From Chondrus crispus (lineage: Eukaryota; Rhodophyta; Florideophyceae; Gigartinales; Gigartinaceae), in NCBI RefSeq assembly GCF_000350225.1, contig NW_005179158.1, positions 1-64,000 of the forward strand: a DNA stretch of 64,000 bases. Direction: 5' to 3'. The notes under the pieces were generated by a model that had not been told where the DNA came from, made no database searches, and saw nothing but the letters and a program-made list of their open reading frames with translations. The position numbers and the translations under genes were made by a program. This document shows, one piece after another, positions 10,201-20,979 of this stretch (position 1 is the stretch's first letter; the number at the start of each line of letters is the position of its first letter).

Positions 10201-10591
10201 AGAGCAAGGCAACCAGTGCGCTAATTTATAGCGCACATTTTTAGCCATACAGCGCTCTAAAGAGTGCGCAACACAACAAGTGCGTCGCCATATGTGACGG
10301 CCCGCAAGGGGCCGAGTATTAGTTTTTCCCAAGTTTTTCGCCAAGACAAGGGGTCTGACGCACGGCGCATATAGCACTCGAAAGATGATTGGTTATAGTG
10401 ATTATGAAATATCGATGAATTCTGAGTGATCGCGTGCTATATCCATTTCTATCCTGCGCCAGGAAAGAAACGAATATAGAGATAGGTGCTTCCAGATAGC
10501 AACCGAAAAAAGCGATTAGCGCACCAGTTGACATGCCAACAAGGGAAAATCTCTAAAATTTCGAAATTTAGCGCACTGGTTGCCTTGCTCT
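10201..10591. mobile_element. short TIR element (MITE-like), TA target duplication
   Basis: The terminal inverted repeats of about 25 bp begin AGAGCAAGGCAACCAGTGCG and are nearly identical at both ends. TA flanks both ends (10199-10200 and 10592-10593), which suggests a Tc1/mariner-type non-autonomous element of 391 bp. No transposase is encoded. Immediately to the left (10152-10200) the same terminus occurs twice more in opposite orientation, making a head-to-head palindrome at 10152-10227 that implies an earlier insertion or partial copy. Confidence 0.7.
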
Positions 10592-11805
10592 TAAGTTTCG
10601 ATTTAATAACGCAAATTAAATTATAAAACTGGAAATCCAACCACGACTTTTTCACAAGCCGTACGTAGCAGGCCTTGTCGATGTCATCATCAACCTGAAA
10701 GGTGGTTCAACCCATCCTCGCGTGACTTTTTGTACAGCCGCAACCAGTATGGCCGGTAACGGAGTTTCTTTGTGTGCGTTAGGGGCAGACGAGGAGTCCA
10801 TATTTGCGTCTGAGAGGGGTTGGCGGGGGGGGGGGGAGGGGGGGTGGCGATGCGTGAAGGGCGTGGATGGTTAAAAGAATGATGGTGGTGTGTTGTGCGG
10901 TTGGAGGCCGAAGTGCTACAAATGGAAAAAAACAACGCGTTATTTTTTTCCATTTGCCCACAAACTCGTTGGACGTAAAGTAAACCCGAGTTTGAAAAAT
11001 CCCACCACGAGTTTTGCGGACTGACCTCCAGCAAGGTACCTGCCCGCAACAAACGCAAGTCTGGTACATCGTTGTGCCATCCGACGGATCACGTGCACCT
11101 GGGCGAATACTCGCTGAAGCGAATATTGTAGCTCGCCACATGGATAGAATAGTTCTCAGTCGAAAGGGCGATGTGTTTCGTCTTCTTGACGGGCTGAGGG
11201 GGGCCGTTTAGAGAGGACCGCTCTTTAGAAGCTTCTACTTGTCTGTCTTCTGCGATTGCTTTAGCGGCATATGCGGCAGATCTTGTGGTGCTTCGATCTG
11301 TTGATGGACTCTGGGTAGATAAAGTGATAGGGGCATCCATGACGCAAACCGGTACGAACCGTGCAGTATGAGACTCGTTTGTGCTGATGAGAGAGGGGAA
11401 ACCCCACTTCGTTTTCCTTCAAGACGGGTCGATCCGGCACTGCCGTACAGTAATCAGGCGGATGTGAAAACTCGTGTTAAAAACACGTGTTTTCCATGAC
11501 TTTGCGGACAACGTTAATGTACATATACATATATGTCGACACTGGTTTTTACAGCGAGAAATGACGAGAAACTCAAATCCAGTGCTGCACTGGATTCCTC
11601 TTTTTTCGCTCCTATCTCATAACATGCTAACCTGCAGAGGGTAACCGGCTACACCCGCTGCAAGTTAGCATGTCGCGGGATAGTCGACAGGCAATGCTGT
11701 GCAGGGCAATCAATCTGTATTTCGAATGTTGCAGCAGGAAGGCGCAGTAAGGTAATAACTTTACAGTTGCTGCATATGGGAACGATCACACAGCACAGCA
11801 TCTCA
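10592..11805. other. gene-free stretch with a G-run
   Basis: No supported gene. A G-homopolymer tract lies at about 10826-10847. An 83-codon minus-strand frame at 11089-11340 was considered and not called. The rest shows nothing recognisable. Confidence 0.4.
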
Positions 11806-12051
11806 GGGCCATTCCATTCATCGTAATTGGCAATCACGCAATCACGCAATCACGTCAATAAATGGTGGCTGCTCCCTTGTGGTTGGTTGTTTATATTACG
11901 TTTCTTAAAAAATGGTCATGCTCATTAAAGAAATAAACAATCGACTTAAAATTAATCTTGTGCTCCAACTTGCAGAACAACGTTAAATTAATGTCGTGAT
12001 CGCGTGATTGCGTGATTGCATGATTGCCAATCACGATGAATGGAATGGCCC
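11806..12051. mobile_element. MITE with about 48-bp inverted repeats
   Basis: Both ends start GGGCCATTCCATTCATCG and continue through direct CAATCACG repeats; the right end is the reverse complement of the left over about 48 bases with a few mismatches. TCA flanks each side (11803-11805 and 12052-12054), so a 3-bp target duplication is possible. The core is short and AT-rich and has no coding capacity. A non-autonomous DNA transposon is the best reading; the superfamily is uncertain. Confidence 0.65.
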
Positions 12052-12401
12052 TCATTCTACAGCACAGCACGATAACGTACTGTACCGTTATTGCAAGTGC
12101 TAAAGTGGGTGGAAGCGTGGTTCTCCTCTAACGCCCACGCAGGACGACTGGCAAAGCCAATGGCAAGGCAGGCGGCGTTGCAGGGACAGGGACGGTGTTG
12201 TTTATGATCTTTCCGAAGCAAGCGCAGTGGAGAAATGCAGTTGTGATCGCGCGCCTCGGCGCGTGAATGCAAAACTGTAAACCTCCTCGCTGGGGAATCC
12301 ATAGTTTCTCAAAAAAACGGATGTGGCGCCTCTGTTCAGGATGCTAAGGGTAGTAGCTTCAGTTTCTCGCTCACAAGAGTGTGGATGGGTATCGCGAGGG
12401 C

Positions 12402-13620
12402 TGAGGGAGGGTCTTAACTTGCCCGGGTTTGCTTTGCTTGCCCGAGTTTGCCGGTCATTTATTAATTTATTAATGTAAGTACACGCCTTCCCCTTACGTT
12501 AGTAGTGGACAGGTGTCCCAGAGCGACGGTGCTGACTTACAGAGGCATACAGCACCATAAATTGCCAGAACGCAACGGGGAGGACACTGTGGGTTCTACA
12601 AATTCGCTCCGAGGACGCATCGACAGGGACGTGACATGCTGCAGCGTCAAACAACTTCGCCCCAGGGACGCGTCGACATGGACGCGAGACGCTGCAGCGT
12701 CGCTCGCTTCCGACCCAGAACGTGGCCATTGCGGGTGATCCCAGATCACCGGGATAAATAATTGATCTCACCCCCTACTTCTCTCCTTACTACTCCGCGG
12801 GATAGCGTATCTATCGCCGGCGCTGTTTGGTCAAAAAACGGATCTACAACCACTGCCCAGTATCGCCGTTCGCCTCCCCTCCTTTCTTCTCAATCTAATC
12901 ACTCCTACGCAATGCACGGCAATAGAATCATCACTGCTACGACCGCACTAACCGCAACCGCAGCTCTATTCTCCCTCCTTTCATTGCACCAAGCTATTTC
13001 AAACTATCCTCGACCCCGAAAATTCACAAAGCCTTTAGATCTCGGACGGGGATGGAATTTTGTCAGAGCCAACAGGATTTTTAACGACAAAGAATTCAGT
13101 CGTACATACCGTATGGAGGGGGGGATAATATTTGGTCAGAAACGTCCGCTGCAGACGAGGAAGCAATAGTGAGAGACTTTGCGTTGGTGGCCCCCGTCTT
13201 CCGAATGGTGGGAGTCAGAGAGATGCGCCAGAGGCGCGGAGAACGGCGCACGTGGCATTGAGGTGTGGAAGCCATTTTCAGGAAAGTAGTCGGCAGAGAG
13301 GTGCTTCGTAGAGTTGGGTTGCCTTTGCGAGATGGCAGGTGCATAGATTTTTGCAAAGGGGGAGTTGAGGATGTTTTCGGCAAGGGGCAAGCACTGCGTC
13401 CACCGGAGCACAGCGTCCAAATTCGAAAGTTACAAACTTACAAAAGTAGCCAATATATGATTGACATTTGTCATTACACACTGACATAACTTGAGCTTGC
13501 AGTGTAGGGTCGTACTTAGTTTCAAATCATATATTAACGCCCAGTAGCCAATAGTAGTGCAAATCATGGCTCGGGGCAAGCAAGCCCGGGCAAACTCGGG
13601 CAAGTTAAGACCCTCCCTCA
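12402..13620. mobile_element. 1.2-kb TIR element with possible transposase remnant
   Basis: The ends are inverted copies starting TGAGGGAGGGTCTTAACTTG and continuing about 10 bases further. A second copy of the terminus follows at once (13621-13641), suggesting another, truncated element at the same spot. Inside, a plus-strand frame (12762-13169) ends with a segment like RIFNDKEFSRTYRMEGGI, which weakly recalls the N-terminal region of PIF/Harbinger transposases; the rest is not open. The target duplication could not be fixed. It is probably a defective or non-autonomous DNA transposon. Confidence 0.5.
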
Positions 13621-14825
13621 GGGAGGGTCTTAACTTGCCCGTGAGAACGCGGTCCGAATCCGCATCCTCCGTCGCGGCGTGGCGAAAAGGCGGGGCCCTG
13701 TGACGGCCAATGAGGGCGCCCGGCGCGCGCGGGCCAATGGGGCGCGCGGGCAGCTGGGATGCCTTTTTGGCGGCGCGGCGCGCGTGAGACGGATGCTGCG
13801 TGGGCACTTTTCGCGCGCGGGGACCGCGCGGGGGCGCGGTCCCCGCGGCCGGAGCGTTTCTACCCGCGTGACGGCGCGCCTAAAAACCGCTTTGGAAAAC
13901 GCGCCACACCAGCCTGAGGATTCCGGGTCCTGCGAACAGTGTGCCATAACCGGCTCACCGCGCGTGTCGCCACTGCCAGCCGGCGCGCGCGTGGCAGCGG
14001 CCCGGCAACGGTTCCAGATGGCGGCCGAGTTGACCTGACCTGAGGGTGTGTCATAACAGGCTGGTTTTTTGCTTGATGCTGGTTTTCGCAGATGCCGCGG
14101 CTGATTGCTTCTGCCCGCAACTTCTTACAGCGCCCACGCGGAGCGCGTGCCCCCGCCACAAGTGCTGTACTGTACGTTCCATGGGCAGGCGTAAAGTTAC
14201 GTACAGCGCGCGAGACGTCACCGTCTGACGTCACCGCACGCGCCGCACGGCGCGTGACAGCGCGGAGCCCAGAGCCCAGAGCCCAGAGCCCAGAGCCCAG
14301 AGCCCAGAGCCGGTCTCCCCGCGCCCGTCCCCGCCGGAGGAGGGTTCCGTCCCCTCCTCTCCCCCCGCGGACGCCGGCGCGGGCGCGGCGCGGCGTGAAT
14401 TTGCGCCAGACGAGCGTGGCAAAAAGCGCCGCGGGGAGAAATGCACACTCGCGTACAGGTCAGCGCCGCGCGGGGGAAGGGAGGGGAGGCGGCGGTGGCG
14501 GCAGCACGCGGCGCGGTTCCGGATCGCCCGCGGAGAACCGCCCACCCCTCTCCTGCGGGAGCGAGAGCCCACGCATGCGGCAGCAAGAAGCCGTCCTGCC
14601 GCGCTTGGGGGAGACCCTCCCCCGCGGGGTGCGTCGCCTTGAGCTGCTTGGTGCGCTAGCTTGCTCGTTCCTTCAAGCTCGGACGCCCGCCGCGCGACGC
14701 CTATTTAAACAGCGCATGCCCGCCCTGTAACGACGCTTCCCTCCCCAACCACCTCCTCACCCTCACCCGTTCTACCAACCCGACACGCCTCCGCCACTGC
14801 AACTCGTACCGGACCAACTGCCAGC
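13621..14825 (+). promoter_or_regulatory. GC-rich upstream region of haloperoxidase gene 2, with tandem AGAGCCC repeat
   Basis: No gene is supported. The region is strongly GC-rich (GCGCGC runs), and its long open frames on both strands reflect composition. A 7-bp tandem repeat, AGAGCCC, runs about seven times at about 14266-14311. A TATA-like TATTTAAA lies at 14702-14709, 117 bases before the ATG at 14826. The spacing resembles that of the other haloperoxidase gene. Confidence 0.45.
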
Positions 14826-16424
14826 ATGAGGGCCGCCCTCTTCACCGCGCTAACACTGCTCATACTGGGCGCCGCGCTCGCTGTGGATGCCCCGCCCGGC
14901 CGCAAGACCCCGAACGCCATCGACCGCGAGAGCGGCGTGCTCGCCAGTCTGGTCTTCCCAGAGGTCTTCGACCGCATCGTCGTCGACGGGCTCGAGACCC
15001 CGATCCAGTTCCGCGCCACCACCTACCTTAACATCGCCGCGTGGAACGCGTGGTGCAACTACCATCCCACAGCGGCCGACATCTTCAACCGCACCCGCTT
15101 CCGTCGCCCGGCCTCGGAGCACACGCGTGACAACAAGAACGTCGCCGTCTTGTACGCCCTCTTCCGCTTGTACGAGGCCTCACCCGTCAGCTTCGGCGGC
15201 AACTCCGGCATCCCCGTCTTCAGCGCTCTGCTCGAGCGCGAGGGGCTCAACCCGAACGACCGCTCCACAGACATGAGCACGCCGGTGGGCATCGGCAACC
15301 GCGCCGGCCGCGACACGGCGCGCCTGATGGCCATCGACGGTTGGAACGCCGAGGGCGACATCGCCGGCACACCCGCGCAGTACCGCCAGCCGTTCGCCGA
15401 CTACACCGGCTACACGCCAAAGAACAGCCCGTGGAAGATCTCGCACCCGTTCCGCTGGCAGCCGCTGCTGGAGTCGAACGGGCGCGGCTTCTTCTTCCGG
15501 CAGGAGAACGTGGTGCCGTTCGCGGGTCGGACGATAGCGTTCGGGCTGACGCGCAGCGAGGTGCGCGCGCGCCGTGCGCCCGCCCCGTTCAAGCGCGGCG
15601 GCGCCACGGTGAAGACGGCGCTCAAGTCGGACGTGGCCGCGCTTCGGCGGCACGCGCGCAAGGTGCTCGCCACGTCCGCGGCGCTGACGACGGAGCAGCG
15701 CGTGCTGGCCGAGTACTTTGACAACAAGGGCAAGGCGTTCCGCACGGAGGACAACCCCGCCGGCTTGCCCGGCATCGCGACGGCGCTGCGGTTCGGGATT
15801 CTGGGCCCGGCCAACGACTGGAATCTGGACGACGATATGGTGTACGGGCTTGGCGGGGCGGTGGCGACGCTGGACTCGATGGTGACGGCATGGAAGGAGA
15901 AGCGACGCGTGGACGCGGTGCGGCCGACGGGACAGACGATGGAGTTCCTGTTCGGAGAGCGCAAGGTGAAGGTGTGGGGAGGGCCCGGGAAGAAGGCGGT
16001 GCGGATCCGTGCCGGGGACTGGCAGCCGTACATCCGGACGATGCCGCATCAAGAGTTTCCGTCGGGCAGCTCGTGCACGTGCAGCGCGCTGGTCGAGCAC
16101 GCGAAGCTGAACGCTCCGCGCGAGGACCTGCCGTTCGGGATCACGGTGCCCAAGGGGTCGAGCAAGTTCTACCCCGGACAGGTTCCGGAGAAGGATACGC
16201 GGATTGAGTTCAAGAACTTGAGCGAGTGGAGCGAGCTGTGTGGCGTGAGCAGGCTGTATGCGGGCGTGCACTTTGAGCCGTCCATCCAGGCTGGTGTGGA
16301 CGTCTGCAAGGGGATTGGGGAGAGCTCGCAGAAGTTTGCAGAGGAGCTTCGGGACGGGAGGCTCATGGGCAAGTGGATGACCTGGTTGCCCGAGGACACG
16401 GAGAAGTTTTGGGAGGAGGAGTAG
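14826..16424 (+). CDS. secreted vanadium-haloperoxidase-like protein, gene 2 (diverged paralogue)
   Basis: 532 residues with a clear signal peptide (MRAALFTALTLLILGAALA). It aligns with gene 1 along its full length, roughly two thirds identical by eye. The vanadate-pocket residues are in register: K359 and R366, S413-G414, R476 and H482. As in gene 1, the residue after Ser-Gly is Ser (S415, in EFPSGSSC) rather than the usual His, so the change predates the split of the paralogues. The coding sequence is markedly GC-rich at third positions. It has no intron. The protein is probably extracellular. Function as for gene 1: halide oxidation is inferred from the family and not assured given the missing His. 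Confidence 0.85.
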   Translation: MRAALFTALTLLILGAALAVDAPPGRKTPNAIDRESGVLASLVFPEVFDRIVVDGLETPIQFRATTYLNIAAWNAWCNYHPTAADIFNRTRFRRPASEHTRDNKNVAVLYALFRLYEASPVSFGGNSGIPVFSALLEREGLNPNDRSTDMSTPVGIGNRAGRDTARLMAIDGWNAEGDIAGTPAQYRQPFADYTGYTPKNSPWKISHPFRWQPLLESNGRGFFFRQENVVPFAGRTIAFGLTRSEVRARRAPAPFKRGGATVKTALKSDVAALRRHARKVLATSAALTTEQRVLAEYFDNKGKAFRTEDNPAGLPGIATALRFGILGPANDWNLDDDMVYGLGGAVATLDSMVTAWKEKRRVDAVRPTGQTMEFLFGERKVKVWGGPGKKAVRIRAGDWQPYIRTMPHQEFPSGSSCTCSALVEHAKLNAPREDLPFGITVPKGSSKFYPGQVPEKDTRIEFKNLSEWSELCGVSRLYAGVHFEPSIQAGVDVCKGIGESSQKFAEELRDGRLMGKWMTWLPEDTEKFWEEE

Positions 16425-16580
16425 GGACGTGAAGTTGTTGCGATGTACCATCCGATCCCACTGATAACGTTGATGCTCTCTAATAATGATGCTTGCTCTA
16501 ATGTAGCTTTCTCTAATGAAGCTCCCTCTAATGAAGCTCCCTCTAATAAATAAAGCTCTCTCTATTGAAGCTCGCTCTAA
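16425..16580 (+). repeat. imperfect tandem repeat in the 3' flank of haloperoxidase gene 2
   Basis: From about 16478 to 16580 a unit of roughly 15-17 bp (CTCTAATGAAGCTCC and variants) repeats about six to eight times. It ends exactly where the following TIR element begins. It probably forms part of the 3' UTR. Confidence 0.55.
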
Positions 16581-17148
16581 GAGCATCTCTACCGGTAGTC
16601 TAAAATGAAATCTATCGGGATTTTTACATTCGAAAACCTCGAACGTCACTCTACCGCAAAAATCTAATCTATTCAATACAAATTTTCATAGAATAGATTC
16701 CGATCGGAGTCTATTCGACCCTCCAATAGACTCCGATCGTGATCTATTCTATCCAATAGAATGCCACAAACCAAGCAATGATTGGTCACCTCGTGCAGAA
16801 TCACGCGCCAAATTGGCGGATGATATTTTGGTCGCTTGCCAGGCTGGGCCCCTGGATCGCCTTGTGTTTCGAGCCTGGAGCTCACAGCATGGAAGTATGC
16901 CTGCTATCGCGAGGTAGCACAAGTTGTCCTCGTCACTGGAGTCGTGCTTTGAGGAACAGAACATGATGGAAACGTGCGACGCGAGGGAAAGGGAATAGAT
17001 TTTGGGCGTGCGGTAGGGTTGAGGCTGTTCTGAAAACATTCTTATTCTATCTGTTAAATCGTGCATTAGATTTACCTATCACAACTCCACACTTGGCCCA
17101 AGACCCCTCAATAGATTCTAAAATAGACCTTTTGCGGTAGAGATGCTC
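16581..17148. mobile_element. PIF/Harbinger-type MITE, TAA target duplication
   Basis: The termini begin GAGCATCTCTACCG and are inverted at the two ends, flanked on both sides by TAA (16578-16580 and 17149-17151). A 3-bp TAA/TTA duplication is the hallmark of the PIF/Harbinger superfamily. The 568-bp core is AT-rich with repeated AATAGA/TCTATT motifs and lacks a transposase. It lies between the second haloperoxidase and the elongase gene. Confidence 0.7.
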
Positions 17149-17507
17149 TAATCTCTAGCTCTACGGTAGCTATGTACACGTGTACAGTATTAGAGCAAGG
17201 GTAAAATGATAAAAGTGTCTTGTCTTTTTCGAAAACCTTCAAAATATTTAGCGAAACGTTTCGAAAAGCTGTACATTGCTGGCACCGCCCCGATCAATTT
17301 CCTATGAACCGCCTCCCACAGGACCCGCCTCCCTCTCACGTGCTCCTTCTTCCCACCAATCCCGCCCTCCTCATTGCCATCAAACCGCCAACGCCTGCAT
17401 CGCGGCGCCCTCCCCCTCCGCCCTCCCCCTCCGCCCTCCCCCTCCGCTCTCCCCCCCCGCCCTCCCCCTCCGCGTCTCGCCGCGCGCACCTCCCACCGTC
17501 CCGCAAG
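17149..17507 (+). other. upstream region of the elongase gene, CCTCC-rich
   Basis: No gene. From about 17406 to 17475 there is a pyrimidine-rich tandem tract (CCCTCCGCC / CCCCCTCCG units), which may lie in the 5' leader of the elongase. No good TATA box was found. Confidence 0.35.
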
Positions 17508-18311
17508 ATGTCGCAACCCTTCCGCTACCACAGCTGCACGACCCCGCCGCCGCCGCTCCGCTCGCTCTTCCAGCACCTGGCCGCCTGCACGGGGCCGACG
17601 ACGCCGCTGTCCTACCTGCCGCACCTGCTCGTCATCACGGCCGCCTACCTCCTCGTGACCGCGCTTCTGAACCGCCACGTGCGCCGCTACCGCCCGGCCT
17701 TCGCCGCGTCGCGCGCCTTCGTGCTGCTCGCCGCGGCGCACAACGTCTTCCTCTCGCTCTCGTCGCTGTACATGCACGGCGGCGCCTCGCTGGCCATCGC
17801 GCGCGTGGCGCGCGCCGACGGCTGGGCGAGCACGGTGTGCGTGCCGGGCGACGTCGCGGGCGACGTGCAGTGATGGCAGTACGTCTTCTTCTTGTCCAAG
17901 TTGTATGAGCTGGCCGACACCGCGCTGCTGGTCGTTCGCGGCCGCCGGCCTACGCTGCTGCACGTGTGGCACCACGCGTCCGTGATGTACGAGGTGTGGA
18001 TGTGGCTGGAGGACGGCGTCGTCATCGGCGTGTATGGCATGTGGTTCAACACCCTGGTCCACGTCGTGATGTACGCCTACTATGCTGCCGCCCTGCTCAA
18101 GATCCCCTTTCCGGGGAAGAAGATGATCACCACTTGCCAGATCGTCCAGTTTGTCGCGGGCTTTGCGAGCTTGGTCCCGTACATCTGGCTCAGGAGTCGG
18201 GGGCCGTGCAGAGGGGGGAGGGGGCTCGCTGTGTCCGCACTTATTAACGCCACCTACTTGCTTCTGTTTCTGCGCTTCTTCCGGAAAACCTATCACACAA
18301 AGAAGGAGTAG
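17508..18311 (+). pseudogene. ELO-family very-long-chain fatty acid elongase with an in-frame TGA
   Basis: Membrane condensing enzyme (3-ketoacyl-CoA synthase) of fatty acid elongation in the ER. The family motifs are clear: FFLSKLYELADT, the His box LLHVWHHAS with HxxHH at codons 152-156, WFNTLVHVVMYAYY, and a lysine-rich C-terminus (YHTKKE) suited to ER retention. Several hydrophobic segments are present. The start at 17508 was chosen because the ELO-like sequence begins there; the frame is open further upstream but is low-complexity proline/serine. Codon 122 (17871-17873) is TGA, then the same frame runs on without a break to the TAG at 18309. Counting it, the protein has 267 codons, the usual family length. 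Possible readings are a recent pseudogene, a sequence error, or recoding; a pseudogene or error is most likely. The PUFA-type substrate range is inferred. Confidence 0.75.
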
Positions 18312-18393
18312 AGCCTTGCCCGCCCCGTTTACAACACCCCCGTCTTTATCCGCCATCTTCATCTATCGCTCTTCCCGTGCTATACAATACATC

Positions 18394-18978
18394 CGCCAGG
18401 GATGGCGGCTTTGACGGCGTGGAGATCCATGGCGCGAACGGCTTTCTGCTGGATACTTTCATGCAGAGCTGCTCGAACCATCGCACGGATCAGTACGGAG
18501 GATCGCTGGAGAACCGTTTCCGCATTGTGGACGCGTGTATCCGCGCTGTTCTGACGATGTTCGAGCCGGAGTGCGTGGGGATCCGCATCGCTCCGAACGG
18601 TGTGTACAATGGCATGGGGAGCGACGACTTCCGCGAGTCGTTCCTGTACTACGCGAGGAGGTTCAGTGCGTACAAGCTGGGCTACATTCACGTCATGATC
18701 GGGCTGGGCTTCGGCTTCCACAACAAGGGCAAGCCGATGACGATTGCGGAGCTGAAGAAGGAGTTCCCGGGACCGATTATTGCGAATGTTGGATTCGACG
18801 CCGACTCGGCAGAGAAGGAGCTGTCCGCGGGCGGCGCAGACTTGGTCGCGTTTGGAAGGCCGTTCCTCTCAAATCCGGATTTGGTCGAGAAGATGCAGGA
18901 GGGGAGGGAATTACGCCCGATGCTTCCGATGGAATATTGGTACACGAGTAAGGAAAATGTATGGACCAGTGAGGGCTA
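18394..18978 (+). pseudogene. OYE partial copy 2 (C-terminal half), interrupted by a DNA transposon
   Basis: Matches OYE from residue 181 onward with few differences, including the HGAN pair and the DQYGGS motif, but lacks the N-terminal half of the barrel. It cannot be a working reductase. Homology begins about 80 bases after the elongase stop. A frame opens just upstream (18377, MLYNTS...) and ends in the inserted transposon. The rest of the OYE tail and its 3' region resume at 22070 after the 3.1-kb insertion and continue to 22800, where a Copia fragment takes over. Confidence 0.9.
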
Positions 18979-19280
18979 CCCTTCTCCAAAAGGTTAATTC
19001 CGGACACGGGGTAATTTCGGACAGAAGAAAACTTGACCACCGAAATGTCTGGGATGCCGATAAAAGCAAATAGATATGAAACAAGTGCCCTCCTCTGGTT
19101 GACTTTACCCGACAGGTATTTGAACCAACGAATAATTCCCACATTTCCCGCCCATTTCGAAACGCTCTGTCTTCGATGTGCATTCTTCTCCCCGATACAG
19201 TAGTATCTCGCAGGGCATAACACAATCCTACGTCTTTCAACCTCAGCTCCTGCGATCCTCACAGGAGCAAAGCGCACATT

Positions 19281-20629
19281 ATGACCTTGTCCATGCGCAA
19301 GCAAACCAAGCTCCTCAAGTACCGAGAAAGCCGCGACAAAGCGCGAAAAGAAGGGAAAGCCGCTGCTGTAAAATTGCTCACCTCAACTCAACTTTCTTTG
19401 CGAAAAATTGCCGCTGCCACAGAATTGAGCAAGACAGTGGTTGGGGAAATAAAAGAACTACTTCGAACAGAAGATGCACAGGCTGTAGAAAAACAAGTAA
19501 TGGCCAATGGCGTGCAGGGTAGGCCAACAATTCTGACTCAAGAGGAAGAAGCCATGATTGCTGAAAGACTAGTATTTGCTGCTAGTCGAGGATATGCCGT
19601 CGACATTGATGGCATAAAAAGAATAATGGGGCATGTCGCAGCAGATGGAAGAGAGGGTTGGAAGAACGGTGTGCCTTCTGATGACGCCGTGCGTTCGTTT
19701 AGAGCCCGGCATAGGGAAATAACGTACCGAAACTGTGACGACAAGGATTGTGCAAAATTGAAAGGAGAGAACTACGGCCATGTTAAAGGGTTTTTTGAGA
19801 TTCTTCAAACTGTAGAGAAGCAAAATCCAGGTATGCTATCTGATGGTGACCGCATATGGAACGTCAATGAAACGTCCGTTGATGCCACGTTTGGTAAGAG
19901 GAGAAAAGTTTTTGGCTCATCTAACACTCATCATGGTGGATTTGTTGCGTCGTCAAAAACGCAAGGCATTTCAAAGCATGTTACTGCAGTCGTAGCTGTT
20001 TCTGGATCCGGAAGGAAAGCGCCTCCCTTATTTATCGTGGCAGGGAAGCATGTGATGTCAAATTGGTTTGAACCGCTGCCAAAGATATACAAGAAAAGTA
20101 GCGCTGTCTGCGACAAGTATCAGGGAAATGGATGGTTTCCTGATGGGGGGTTGTCAAATGTAGCGAAAAGGGATCTATGGAAATGGATATCTTGCCATCT
20201 TTCGTCAAGCATCTCAACAAATATGTATGCAACTTCGTGCCGCAGGGTGTGAACTACTTACTAACTATTGACGGTCATAGTTCAAGAAATGGACTGGAAT
20301 GGCTACAGGAGTGCTCTAGTAATGGGTGTGAGGTTGTCCTTTCTCCAGCCAACACGTCGCATGTTTTGCAGCCCTGTGACCAAAGGGTTAACAAAATATT
20401 TAACACTTCTATCTGCGACATTAGAGATGAGTTTAACAAGTCAGTCGTAGTCCAAACAAGGGATGTTCGATTTAATTCAATATGTGGCGTGCATGCATTC
20501 GAAGCTGTGACGGTTGAAAATATCCGCCAATCCTTCCAGAAGACAGGATTGTTTCCATTTGACGAAAATTTCCCAAACCGCTTTATCACTTCGAAGACGC
20601 AAGATGCAATAGCGGTAGGTATTCAGTAG
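19281..20629 (+). pseudogene. pogo-like DDE transposase, frameshifted
   Basis: The N-terminal part has a helix-turn-helix-like segment (LSLRKIAAATELSKTVVGEI) and a second Lys/Arg-rich region. The catalytic DDE_1 core is visible: first Asp-equivalent region IWNVNETSVD, second Asp in LLTIDGHSSR, third in SPANTSHVLQPCDQRV. The reading frame changes once near 20180-20200, between the first and second catalytic segments (open frames 19281-20252 and 20177-20629), so the copy is probably inactive. A separate Lys/Glu/Arg-rich frame from 20710 is cut by the solo LTR at 20980. The first catalytic position reads NET where DET is usual. Confidence 0.85.
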
Positions 20630-20979
20630 GACAGCGGTCCAATGTCATACGGAGGCGAGGGAGGGATCGGGTGACGTTTTCCAAAGTATTGGAAATTGCC
20701 TAAAGCGAATTGGGTGCGTCTAAAAAATTGCAAGAACTCACTATCCTTCTTCGAAACGCTGAAACAGTGAACTCAATACTGATGAACTGTGCTCCATGGC
20801 ACACGGCCAGCACTGCCGAAAGCAGTAATTTATCCAAACGAAACGTTCATCTCGACTGTGGGGCACCTGCGAAGCACTTGACCGTAGAGGCTATGTTAGC
20901 GAGGAGGCGTAAGAAAGAAGAGGAAGCCCGTGCGGCTGATGAGCGAAAAATCAAACGCCGGGCAGCTGTGCAGGCGGAG

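Noticed and set aside
11089-11340. 83-codon minus-strand frame
   Set aside because: Short, single occurrence, no motif, among TIR elements; not supportable as a gene.
14092-14730. 212-codon plus-strand frame before haloperoxidase gene 2
   Set aside because: Its middle is the AGAGCCC tandem repeat and the rest is GC-rich Arg/Ala/Pro sequence; no family resemblance.
15180-16676. 498-codon minus-strand frame opposite haloperoxidase gene 2, with similar ones opposite genes 1 and 3
   Set aside because: A shadow of GC-rich third positions; Arg/Leu/His-rich with no motif. The plus-strand frame has a signal peptide and clear family residues.
17871-17873. Selenocysteine codon in the elongase
   Set aside because: ELO enzymes are not known selenoproteins and no SECIS-like structure was evident; kept only as an unlikely alternative.
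17190-18362. 390-codon minus-strand frame over the elongase
   Set aside because: Low-complexity Arg/Gly sequence opposite a recognised ELO protein; composition artefact.
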